NCBI GenBank assembly: GCA_016787285.1
Contig: JAEUUV010000303.1
Location: 1 to 32,987 of the forward strand
Direction of reading: 5' to 3'
DNA length: 32,987 bases
Origin: Saprospiraceae bacterium
Lineage (GTDB): Bacteria; Bacteroidota; Bacteroidia; Chitinophagales; Saprospiraceae
Part shown: positions 22,750-31,014 of the stretch, piece after piece
Layout of the letters: each line of letters opens with the position of its first letter
Position numbering within the stretch: position 1 is the stretch's first letter
Notes under the pieces: model-generated
Told to the model about the DNA's origin: nothing
Databases searched by the model: none
What the model saw: the letters and a program-made list of their open reading frames with translations, nothing else
Translations under genes and position numbers: made by a program

Positions 22750-24072
22750 ATGAAAAAACAACTACTTCTGTCTGCCTTTACCCTTTGCATCGGTTCCTTT
22801 TCCCTTCAGGCGCAAGTCGCGCCGGTCATTTATTCACAAGGCCACAACAAAGGCCTGATCGGGATCAACTTCGACGCCGGCGGCAACCTCTGGGTCACCG
22901 AAAACGGCACCGGAAACGACGACGCCCAGATCACCATCATTGATCCCGCGGGCAACAAAACCCTGTTCATGAGCGGCCTGCCCAGCACCTACATCCAGGC
23001 TGCCGGCGAAGTGGTAGGTGCCTACCGGACGTATCAGCGCCCCGACAACAAGGTCCTCATTGTGGTCGGCGAAGGCTCGAACGCCAAATCGGAAACCCTG
23101 TTGCTCGTGGACAAATCCGCGTTCACACCCGGTACGCCGCTCACTATGGCTAATGTGGAAAAAACCATTGAGCACGGCAAGTTCATCCATGCGCAGGGCT
23201 TCGTGCAGTCCAACCCGTTCAACGTGGAGTGGGATGCCGACGGCAACATTTACACTGCCGATGCCGGCGCCAACTCGATTGTGAAATGGGACAAAACCAC
23301 CGAGCAGTTCAGCATCGTGAAAACGATTGACCGCTTCCCCAATCCGCTGCCTTTCGGTCCGCCGATGGTAGACCCCGTGCCGACCAAAGTGCTGCGCAAG
23401 CCCGACGGCACGTTCCATGTGAGCCAACTTACCGGCTTTCCGTTTATTCAGGGCGCCGCCAATGTGTACAACCTCGACGCGGCGGGCAACCTGAGCGTAT
23501 TCGCCGCCGGATTTTCCTGCCTCACCGACATGGCTTTCGACCCTCGCGACGGCAACCTCTGCGTGATGCAGTTCGGGGTGTTCGGGCCGGTGGATTCCAC
23601 CCTGAATTTCATCCTTGGCTCGGCGGCAGTCATCAAAATCATGCCCGACGGCAGCCGCGACACCATCGCGCAGGGCATTGGCGGCCTGGCGCCCAGTTTC
23701 ACCTTTGATGCCGCCGGCAACCTCTACGTCGCCGATCTGGTGTTCGGCCAGATACTGAAATACGACTTGCTGAGCGACGCCAAAGAAACCGCCCTCGTAC
23801 AAACCTCGGTGAAAGCCTACCCCAACCCCGCCACCGACCGCGTGACCATCGAGTATGAACTGACCGAATCGGCGCCCGTCATGCTGGAAATCTTTGACCT
23901 CAACGGTCGCCGGGTAGCCGGTTCCGACGAAGGGCAAAAAAGCCCGGGCGCATATGCTGTTCGCTGGAACGGTACGGACGCGAGTGGCCGTTCGATCGCC
24001 CCCGGCATGTATGTGTACCGCCTGACGGCAGGTTCCGCCCTGGCAAGCGGGCTGATCCAGATGGTTCGGTAA
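22750..24072 (+). CDS. ScyD/ScyE-like secreted propeller protein with T9SS/FlgD-like C-terminus
   Basis: A 440-residue protein. Residues 1-21 are a signal peptide. Residues about 25-345 resemble the ScyD/ScyE family: GINFDAGGNLWVTENGTGN, FNVEWDADGNIYTADAGAN, VSQLTGFPFIQGAANVYNL and FTFDAAGNLYVADLVFG, a six-bladed NHL-type propeller. The family is named for cyanobacterial scytonemin genes, but most bacterial members have no known role, and no scytonemin gene is present here. The end, AYPNPATDRVTIEYEL ... WNGTDASGRSIAPGMYVYRL, is a FlgD-like T9SS sorting domain. It follows the kelch-like gene by 52 bases on the same strand and may share its transcript. Confidence 0.85.
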   Translation: MKKQLLLSAFTLCIGSFSLQAQVAPVIYSQGHNKGLIGINFDAGGNLWVTENGTGNDDAQITIIDPAGNKTLFMSGLPSTYIQAAGEVVGAYRTYQRPDNKVLIVVGEGSNAKSETLLLVDKSAFTPGTPLTMANVEKTIEHGKFIHAQGFVQSNPFNVEWDADGNIYTADAGANSIVKWDKTTEQFSIVKTIDRFPNPLPFGPPMVDPVPTKVLRKPDGTFHVSQLTGFPFIQGAANVYNLDAAGNLSVFAAGFSCLTDMAFDPRDGNLCVMQFGVFGPVDSTLNFILGSAAVIKIMPDGSRDTIAQGIGGLAPSFTFDAAGNLYVADLVFGQILKYDLLSDAKETALVQTSVKAYPNPATDRVTIEYELTESAPVMLEIFDLNGRRVAGSDEGQKSPGAYAVRWNGTDASGRSIAPGMYVYRLTAGSALASGLIQMVR

Positions 24073-24187
24073 ATTTTGGCCTTGAAGCGTGAATTTTTTT
24101 ATAAAGAAGAGGCCGGTCGCTGAACGAAGCTGCCGGCTGAATCTTTTTTCATCTTTGCCGCAACACAACTTTTTCACACATCACAAC

Positions 24188-24778
24188 ATGAAAAACTTCC
24201 CTGTCATTTTCCTCACTCTGGCGCTCGCTTGCGCAGCAGTTCTCACGTGTTGCAATGAAAAACCGGCAAGCGCCGATACCGCGCAAACACCGGCTCCCAC
24301 ACTGCAAGACACCGTAAAACGAGGCGAATATTTGGTCGGCATCCTCGGTTGCAACGACTGCCACTCGCCCAAACGCATGGGGCCGAAAGGTCCGGAAATC
24401 ATCCCGGAACTGATGCTTTCGGGATATCCGTCCGACCGTCCCATCGGCAACCCCACCCCCGAAGCCCTGCGTGAGGGATGGGCCTTGTTCAACGCCGACC
24501 TGACCGCCGGCGCCGGCCCCTGGGGCACTACTTTCGCTGCCAACCTGACGCCCGACGACTCCGGTATCGGCGCCTGGTCTTTCGAACAATTCAAACGCGC
24601 CCTGACTGAAGGCAAAAGCAAGGGCTTGGCCGACGGGCGCATGCTCTTGCCGCCGATGCCCTGGACCAACTACATCAATATGAAGGAGGAAGACCTTCAG
24701 GCGGTATTCCAGTATTTGAAAAGTATCAAGCCGGTGCGCAATGTGGTGCCGGCACCGGTACCGCCCGCGCAGGGTTGA
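24188..24778 (+). CDS. Exported c-type cytochrome, probably a lipoprotein
   Basis: A 196-residue protein starting MKNFPVIFLTLALACAAV. The signal ends near two cysteines (Cys21-Cys22) and could be a lipoprotein signal, although the lipobox is imperfect. One haem-binding CNDCH lies at residues 55-59, and the later GRMLLPPMPWTNY segment supplies a likely axial Met. The closing helix EEDLQAVFQYLKSIKPVRN is typical of this class of monohaem cytochromes that accompany dehydrogenases. It should carry electrons in the periplasm. The frame is open to 24089, but the sequence there is not a signal peptide. A -7-like CATCTTTG lies 30 bases upstream of the start. No partner dehydrogenase is nearby; the ScyD-like propeller gene precedes it. 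Confidence 0.88.
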   Translation: MKNFPVIFLTLALACAAVLTCCNEKPASADTAQTPAPTLQDTVKRGEYLVGILGCNDCHSPKRMGPKGPEIIPELMLSGYPSDRPIGNPTPEALREGWALFNADLTAGAGPWGTTFAANLTPDDSGIGAWSFEQFKRALTEGKSKGLADGRMLLPPMPWTNYINMKEEDLQAVFQYLKSIKPVRNVVPAPVPPAQG

Positions 24779-24789
24779 TCGGGCGCACC

Positions 24790-24970
24790 GAGCGCGGTAA
24801 CAATGGCAACGCGGATCACGCGGATTTTGCGGATTGCCGCGGATTTTTTTCCTATCTCAGCAAGAATGGCAACGCGGATCACACAGATCAAACGGATTTT
24901 CGCGGATTCAAAAAAATCCGCGGCAATCCGCAAAATCCGCGTGATCCGCGTTGCCATTATTGCCGCGCTC
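24790..24970. repeat. Long inverted-repeat element downstream of the giant gene
   Basis: Arms of 61 bases at 24790-24850 and 24910-24970 pair with only two mismatches around a 59-base loop. The loop holds another partial copy of the same arm sequence (from AATGGCAACGCGGATCAC). The right arm ends 13 bases before the stop codon of the minus-strand giant gene. Recurring CGCGGATTT units and this architecture suggest a MITE-like or repeat-derived element; it would also form a very strong RNA hairpin. Short open frames across it are not believable genes. Confidence 0.85.
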
Positions 24971-24983
24971 GGCACTACCCTGC

Positions 24984-27900
24984 TCAGCGCTCCAGCACAA
25001 ACCGCGTCGCCACCCGCGCACTGCCGTCGGCAGGCTGCACGAGCAGGAAATACAGTCCGTTTGCCAGGCCGGCGGGCAGGTGCAAGGCCCTGCCCGGGGT
25101 ATGTTCTCCTTCCAGCACCAGTTGCCCCTGTGCATTCAGCACCTGAATCCGGGCAGATTGGCTTTGCCCGCCTGCTATTTCCACAAACAACAAGCCGCTC
25201 GTCGGATTGGGGCGCACCAAGACTGTCGTGGAAGAGCCGCCGGCAGTATTGCGCTCCTGTGTAGCCGGCTCCTGCACGGAAGCCACATACGGCTGTACCG
25301 GACAACTGAACGTATTGATATGCGCCTCCGAACTCGTGCCGTCTTCCAGTTTGGCCGACACGAGAATGAATGCCATTTGCGCCTGCTTGGGCAGGGTGTA
25401 CTCGAAAATGTCGCTTTCCCCGTTTTTCAGGTCGCCCGCCAGCGGCTTGAACCGGATGGAGCGGAAAGGGCCGAGGTTCGGGTTGCGTACTTCGTAAGTA
25501 TTGCCGCCCGGAGCCGCATAGACGGCTCCATTGGCGGGTGATTTTGCCGTCATACTACCGGGCAACTGGAAATACGCAAATTTCAACGGACTGGCACAGG
25601 TGTTCGTCAGCCGCATGCGATAACGCGGGTTACCCGACGCGTCGAGCCGGATGCTCAGCAATTCGTACTTGATGCAACTGCCGGGTGGAATTTTTACGTC
25701 GCAGGCCGTTTCCTCCACAGTTTTTTGAACCGTAACCGAAAAACAGCAGGTATCACGGATGTTACACTGGTTGGCAGCCTCGTAGCACACGAGGGTGGTA
25801 CCCACTGAAAAAAGTCCACCCGAGGGTGGGCCTTGCAGGCGGTTCAGGATAATACCCGGGTCAGGACAGTCGGTAGCGGCTGCGGGTTGCGGATACGCCA
25901 CGGCTACGGAAGACTGGTTTGCAGGAATGCTCACCGTCTGGTCGGGCGGGCAAACCAGGTCCACGTCTGTGACCACCAGTTTCAGGATGTAGGTGACCAC
26001 GGAGTCGCAGCCGCCGGCAGTCGGCAGGGTTTGTACCACGGTGTCGGATTGTGTGTAGTCGGTTCCGCCGAGGGAGATGGTATCGCCGGGGTAGAATTCG
26101 ATGGTTTGTTGTACGGCGATGCTGTCGCAAGGCCCGCAGCGGGAGCAAAAGGTATATTGCGATACCGACAGGGGCACGGATTGCGGGAGTGCGGGCGAAT
26201 TAAACGCAACGGTAATCTGGGCGAATTCCACCTTTGGCGGCACCTGACTGCCAGGGTACGGTACAATGGTGACGGGGAGGTCCTCGGCCAGCGCACACCC
26301 CTCACCGAGGTTTCCATATTTGTCGAACTTGCCCAAAATCGTGCCGGCAAACGGGGAAACCTGCTGACTTATGTTGGTGGTGAAACAAATTTCGGTGCCA
26401 CGACCGGCAAGTTGATGTGGACTGGGCAAAAACGAACTCACGACCGTTGGCACCTTTTTCGCCCAGAGCAAGTTGCCGTTTTTGTCGGTCTTTACCACGA
26501 TGTACGAACGCAAATTCGTAGTGGAGACCCGTGTCTGAATCCCGATTGCATATCCGTCATTCACCCGTACGAGGCCCAGGGGAACAGGGTTATTCCCCAT
26601 CGAGTCAAGTATCTCGATTTTTTTTAGCCAGAGCAAGTCGCCGTTCGGTGTGTTCTTTTTTATCCAAATCGCCAGCCCGCTTTGCGTCATGGTGGACACC
26701 AGACTGCCATCGTGGTCGAGCACCAGACTGCCGCCGAACAGATCGGCGCCTGGAGTCTGGGTTGATATAGCCCAAAACGGCATGCCGGTGTTCATGTCAA
26801 TTTTCATCAGGCCGTTGCGCCATTCAAAGCCACCTACGGAGGTGTCGCGCAAAACGCCGAACGCGTACAGCGTATCCTGATTAACTTCGATGGAGGTCAG
26901 TGCCGCTATTTTGCTGTAGTGCCAAGCACTGCCGGCAATGTTGCCAGTTGCGCGGTCAAACGTAACCATTTCTGTAGTGAAATCAGCGACTGATGTCAGT
27001 CGCAAATACGCGAGCAAGTAGTCGCCGCCCGGTTTTTTTTCCACCACTTCATAGCTGAGCATGTCCTCAAAAGCTAAAGAATATCGTTTGATCCACAACA
27101 TTTGATCGGTTGAAGGGCTGTAGCGAAAAACCAAAATACTTGTCATGCTGCCATCCGAGGTGGTGCTGCCCACGAGCATACCCTCCGAATCCTCAATGAG
27201 TGTTTGGACAAACACATTGCCCACCTGACCGAACTGCCGCACCCACAGGTGTTTCCCCGTCGTGTCAAATTTGGCAAATGTCAGCCCCTGTGACGTGCCG
27301 CCGCAAATGTAGTAGCCGCCGTCGGCGGCAGGCACAATCACCCGCCCATTCATGCCCTTGTAGGATTTGAAAAACGACCCCGGCTTGTCGCAATGCAGGG
27401 AGTCCAGCCGGATATTGTTGGTCACCAGGGTGTCGCAACCGCCGGTGGAAGACGGTTCGTATGAAATAACCTGCGCATTGGTTTTATACACCATGCCGCC
27501 GATGATGACGGAATCGCCAGGCAGCAGCACGATTTCCCGCGTGGCCTGGGGCTGGTTTTTCAGGCTGATAACCAGGCTGTCGGACGACGTTCGCCCGCAG
27601 CCATCGGTGGTCGTCAGTGTAAAAATGCCGTCGTGCGTCACGAGGTATGTCGGGCTGTGTGAACCGTCCTGCCAGGTGTACGACACGAAGCCGCTCAAGC
27701 CGGCGCCCAGCAACAGCGAGTCGCCGGGGCAAATGCCGGTGTTCGGCCCGAGGTCAAGCGGAAGTGTGGGCGGATACTGGAAAACCAGGCTGTCGAGGTT
27801 GTTCGCATAGTCGCACTCGGCGATGCCGTTGTACGGAAAACCTGCCGGGTCCACCGGCGTGCTTTGCCCGCTTTCGATGCCGGCGAGAGTGTACACTTTG

Positions 27901-30839
27901 GCGTAATTGCCCCAGTAGGCGAGGTTTGGCAGCGTGCCGGTTTGGCAGGAGTCGGGCTGCAGGCTGTCAATTTGCAAGGAAAACAGGTCGAGCAAAGTGG
28001 CGGCACTCGTCAACGGATTGCTATCGTACACACCGACGTTCAGCGGGCCGGAGTAGGGTTGTTTGCCGGTATTACAAAGCCGGTAGGCGACAAAGGCCGC
28101 CGAGTCGCAGCCCACGGATTCGATCCGAAACGAGAGGTCGGGTTTGTCGGTGCAGACCAGATCGGCACAAAACGGGCAGTTTTCGAGCAGGGTCATTGAT
28201 CCGGGGGCAAATGCCATGGCCACCGGCTGCCGGTTGGCGGCGCTGATAGACACCGTTTGCTGGGCAGCAAAATTCACGGGATTCAGCACCGTCGAATCCT
28301 CCACCGGATACGGCGCCAATCCGCAATCGAAATCCATGTTGAGGTTCAGGTCGGTTTTAAGCACGGTGGTGTAATGCCCCAACTGGCCGTAACGGGCCGT
28401 AAACAGCCCGAAAAAGAGGTGCGACCCAATACGCTCGATCTGGTTGTTTTGCAAGTCTTCGGCACTGGGATAAAAATAGTTGCTGCTGTCCAGAATTTTG
28501 GAAACCAGCAGATTGCCGTCTTTGTCGGTCTTCAGCAGATGCCGGCTGGTGTAGCCGCACCAGATGATGTAGCCGTCGGGCACGGCCAGAATGTCCCGCG
28601 GCAGTACCGGGTACTCGGCCGGGAACAAGAATTTTTTCACCCAGAGCACCTGGCCGTCCAGTGTGGTTTTTTGGAGGTAAACGGGCACGACCTTTCCCGC
28701 CCCGTTGATCGTGTTGCTTGTTTCGATTCCGTGGTACAAGACGATCAGGCTGGAGTCGTCCACAAGAATATCGCCGGCGCTGAAATACGAGGCCTGCGAA
28801 AAATTTGTAAGCCCCGTACGCGACCAAACGACATTGCCCGTGACGGCGTCTAATTTGGTCAGCACCATGCGTCGGGAAGTGGCAAAATTCTGTACCGTGT
28901 CGGTAAAACCTGTGGCATACAGGGCGCCGCCGTGCTGCACCATGCTGGTAAAATTCTGGTTGCTTTTCAGGGCGTAGCGCCGGGCAAAAGCAGGCACAAT
29001 TTGCCCTGTAGCCCGATCCAGTTCCAACACTTCGCCGGTGCGCGTCGTGAACCCGGTGGTTCTGGGGTTTTGGTACAGGAGGAAGTTTCCGCCCGGCGAT
29101 TTTTCCAAAATACCGCCGTCTGTCGCCTGATTGCTGTCAAACTTGTGCGCCCAGATGACCTGATCGGTAGCCGGATCGTACCGGAATGCAAAACCCTTGA
29201 CGACCGAGGAAATGTCGGTGTGCCCGCTGCCCACGATCATGCCTTCCGAGTCCACGATGATTTCCCCGATGCGGATTTCTTCTTGCGGGACCGTCGTGGT
29301 TCGCACCCACAAAAAGGTGCCGTCGGGGGCCATTTTGGCAATAGCCATACCGGTGCCTTTGCGCCCGGCCAGGTACAGGTTGCCGTCGGGGGCGGCACGC
29401 AGTGCAGTCATGTATTCATATTTGTCCTGCGCTCCGTAGATTCTTAAAAACGTGGTCGGTTGGCAGGAGTCGGGCGTTTCGGGGCAAAACGGGCAGGACT
29501 CCCGGACGGTCACGGGATCCGGCGTCGGGCTGAGGGCAATGGCCTGCTGCGTGGTCGTGGAGGCCGATGCCGACATGGGATAGTTGGTCATCAGCTCCAT
29601 CGCTACCGAGTCGGGCAATAGCCAGGGCTGATAACGGCTGCATTCAAACTCAATATCGAGATTCAGGTCGGTCTTGAGCAGGGTCGTGTACTGGTCGGCG
29701 GCGCTGGTCGGGGCCACATCGGCCACGAACAGGTGCCCGCCGAGCAGTACCATCTGGTTTTGCTGTTCACCGTTGTCGCCATTGAGAAAAGGCGGGTTTG
29801 CGAGTCGTTTGCTCGTGAGCAAATTGCCCTGCTTGTCGGTCTTCAGCAAGTAGCGGTCGGTGTCGCCTCCCAGAATGACGTAGCCATCAGGCACGGCCAC
29901 CACTTCTTTGGGTAGCGTGCTCACCATATATTTTCTGGCCCAGAGCGTCTCCCCGCTGAGGGCGTTTTTTTGGAGGTACAACGGTACGGGATTGCCGGAA
30001 CCGTCATTGATGTCGTAGGTGGTTTCGCTGCCGTGGTAGAGCATGACTACGCTCGTATCGTCGAGGATCATATCCCCTCCACTGAAGTACGACGGTTTCA
30101 CCCAAGAATGGTGCCCGGCCTCGCCCCGAAGCACCTGACCGGTTGTGGCGTCTATTTTTATCAACAAAAAACGCCGAGCATTAAAAAGGCCCACACCGTA
30201 ACCGCTTGCGTACAGCGCCCCATCGCGAATAGCCAGCGAAGTGAACGACTGATCGTAATTTGCCAGGCTGTACCGGTAAGCAAACCCGGGCACGACCTGG
30301 CCGGTGGTACGGTTCAGTTCCAGTATTTCGGGGCGCTTGGACTGTGCGTCCACGAACACGTTTTGGTACAGCAGGAAATTGCCGCCGGGCGTTTTTTCCA
30401 GAATACCACCATCCACTACCGGCATCGGCGTGACGAACTCGTAGGCCCACAGCATTTTGTTCGCCTCGGGGTCGTACCGAAAAGCAAGGCCTCTGGCTCC
30501 AACACCGCGGCTTCGGTGCCCGCTGCCCACGATCATGCCCTCCGAGTCCACGATGATCTCGGCTACAATGACCGGTTCGAAGGAGGGTTGCAGAAACGAG
30601 CGCGTCCACAGAAACTCGCCGTCAGGGGTCATCTTGCTGATGGCCGTACGGGTACCTTTCAGGCCCGCGAGGTACAGGTTGCCGTCGGGTGCAGCGCACA
30701 GGGCCGAGTGGTTTTCGACTTCGCCCGGCTCGCCGAGGAGTTTCAAAAAGGTGTTGGGGTGGCAGGAATCGGGCACCTGGGCAAGTGAAATCTGGAGCGC
30801 CAGCAGCGCGAGAACAACGGTAGTCAGATGTTTGAACAT
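24984..30839 (-). CDS. Giant secreted multi-propeller protein with HYR and T9SS sorting domains
   Basis: A 1951-residue exported protein. Order: signal peptide (1-21); two propeller modules (about 22-455 and 456-890), each opening PDSC.P.TFL and containing APDGNLYLAG.KGT and IIVDSEGMIVGSGH; a CARDB-like domain (about 893-1010, KPDLSFRIESVGCDSA); an Ig/PKD-like domain (about 1025-1095); a third, more divergent propeller (about 1147-1560, EDSEGMLVGS); a PGDT...GGCDSVVTYIL segment; an HYR domain (about 1625-1705, VCPPDQTVSIPANQ); a conserved domain of about 140 residues; and a T9SS type A domain (about 1874-1951, VRPNPTSGLLFVEI). Cys pairs are frequent. It is likely a surface protein for adhesion or binding. 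The neighbouring paralog lacks the third propeller. It is flanked on both sides by related hairpin elements. Confidence 0.9.
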   Translation of the reverse strand: MFKHLTTVVLALLALQISLAQVPDSCHPNTFLKLLGEPGEVENHSALCAAPDGNLYLAGLKGTRTAISKMTPDGEFLWTRSFLQPSFEPVIVAEIIVDSEGMIVGSGHRSRGVGARGLAFRYDPEANKMLWAYEFVTPMPVVDGGILEKTPGGNFLLYQNVFVDAQSKRPEILELNRTTGQVVPGFAYRYSLANYDQSFTSLAIRDGALYASGYGVGLFNARRFLLIKIDATTGQVLRGEAGHHSWVKPSYFSGGDMILDDTSVVMLYHGSETTYDINDGSGNPVPLYLQKNALSGETLWARKYMVSTLPKEVVAVPDGYVILGGDTDRYLLKTDKQGNLLTSKRLANPPFLNGDNGEQQNQMVLLGGHLFVADVAPTSAADQYTTLLKTDLNLDIEFECSRYQPWLLPDSVAMELMTNYPMSASASTTTQQAIALSPTPDPVTVRESCPFCPETPDSCQPTTFLRIYGAQDKYEYMTALRAAPDGNLYLAGRKGTGMAIAKMAPDGTFLWVRTTTVPQEEIRIGEIIVDSEGMIVGSGHTDISSVVKGFAFRYDPATDQVIWAHKFDSNQATDGGILEKSPGGNFLLYQNPRTTGFTTRTGEVLELDRATGQIVPAFARRYALKSNQNFTSMVQHGGALYATGFTDTVQNFATSRRMVLTKLDAVTGNVVWSRTGLTNFSQASYFSAGDILVDDSSLIVLYHGIETSNTINGAGKVVPVYLQKTTLDGQVLWVKKFLFPAEYPVLPRDILAVPDGYIIWCGYTSRHLLKTDKDGNLLVSKILDSSNYFYPSAEDLQNNQIERIGSHLFFGLFTARYGQLGHYTTVLKTDLNLNMDFDCGLAPYPVEDSTVLNPVNFAAQQTVSISAANRQPVAMAFAPGSMTLLENCPFCADLVCTDKPDLSFRIESVGCDSAAFVAYRLCNTGKQPYSGPLNVGVYDSNPLTSAATLLDLFSLQIDSLQPDSCQTGTLPNLAYWGNYAKVYTLAGIESGQSTPVDPAGFPYNGIAECDYANNLDSLVFQYPPTLPLDLGPNTGICPGDSLLLGAGLSGFVSYTWQDGSHSPTYLVTHDGIFTLTTTDGCGRTSSDSLVISLKNQPQATREIVLLPGDSVIIGGMVYKTNAQVISYEPSSTGGCDTLVTNNIRLDSLHCDKPGSFFKSYKGMNGRVIVPAADGGYYICGGTSQGLTFAKFDTTGKHLWVRQFGQVGNVFVQTLIEDSEGMLVGSTTSDGSMTSILVFRYSPSTDQMLWIKRYSLAFEDMLSYEVVEKKPGGDYLLAYLRLTSVADFTTEMVTFDRATGNIAGSAWHYSKIAALTSIEVNQDTLYAFGVLRDTSVGGFEWRNGLMKIDMNTGMPFWAISTQTPGADLFGGSLVLDHDGSLVSTMTQSGLAIWIKKNTPNGDLLWLKKIEILDSMGNNPVPLGLVRVNDGYAIGIQTRVSTTNLRSYIVVKTDKNGNLLWAKKVPTVVSSFLPSPHQLAGRGTEICFTTNISQQVSPFAGTILGKFDKYGNLGEGCALAEDLPVTIVPYPGSQVPPKVEFAQITVAFNSPALPQSVPLSVSQYTFCSRCGPCDSIAVQQTIEFYPGDTISLGGTDYTQSDTVVQTLPTAGGCDSVVTYILKLVVTDVDLVCPPDQTVSIPANQSSVAVAYPQPAAATDCPDPGIILNRLQGPPSGGLFSVGTTLVCYEAANQCNIRDTCCFSVTVQKTVEETACDVKIPPGSCIKYELLSIRLDASGNPRYRMRLTNTCASPLKFAYFQLPGSMTAKSPANGAVYAAPGGNTYEVRNPNLGPFRSIRFKPLAGDLKNGESDIFEYTLPKQAQMAFILVSAKLEDGTSSEAHINTFSCPVQPYVASVQEPATQERNTAGGSSTTVLVRPNPTSGLLFVEIAGGQSQSARIQVLNAQGQLVLEGEHTPGRALHLPAGLANGLYFLLVQPADGSARVATRFVLER

Positions 30840-30893
30840 GGTTTAACGATTATGATTTTGAAAAAAACTTGCATGCTGCTGCCCGGTGTGACA

Positions 30894-30991
30894 ACAATGG
30901 CAACGCGGAGGACGCGGATTTTGCGGAGGCATGCGGATTTTTTTGAATCCGCGAAAATCCGTTTGATCGGTGTGATCCGCGTTGCCATTGT
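30894..30991. repeat. Second inverted-repeat element of the same family
   Basis: Perfect 16-base arms at 30894-30909 and 30976-30991 share the sequence of the outer arms of the element at 24790, and an inner 7-bp stem pairs 30933-30939 with 30946-30952. The interior is rearranged relative to the first element. It lies 23 bases before the stop codon of the second giant gene, and 54 bases upstream of the start of the first one, so it separates the two. Confidence 0.8.
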
Positions 30992-31014
30992 TACCGCGCT
31001 CGGCACTACCCCGC

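Noticed and set aside
22750..24072. Scytonemin biosynthesis role for the ScyD/ScyE-like protein
   Set aside because: The propeller similarity alone does not indicate the pathway, the protein carries a T9SS domain, and no other scytonemin gene is nearby.
24775..25146. Open frames rich in repeated ATRITRI / NADHADFAD-like peptides across the hairpin elements
   Set aside because: They are produced by the CGCGGATTT repeats of the inverted-repeat elements and occur in several frames on both strands; not genes.
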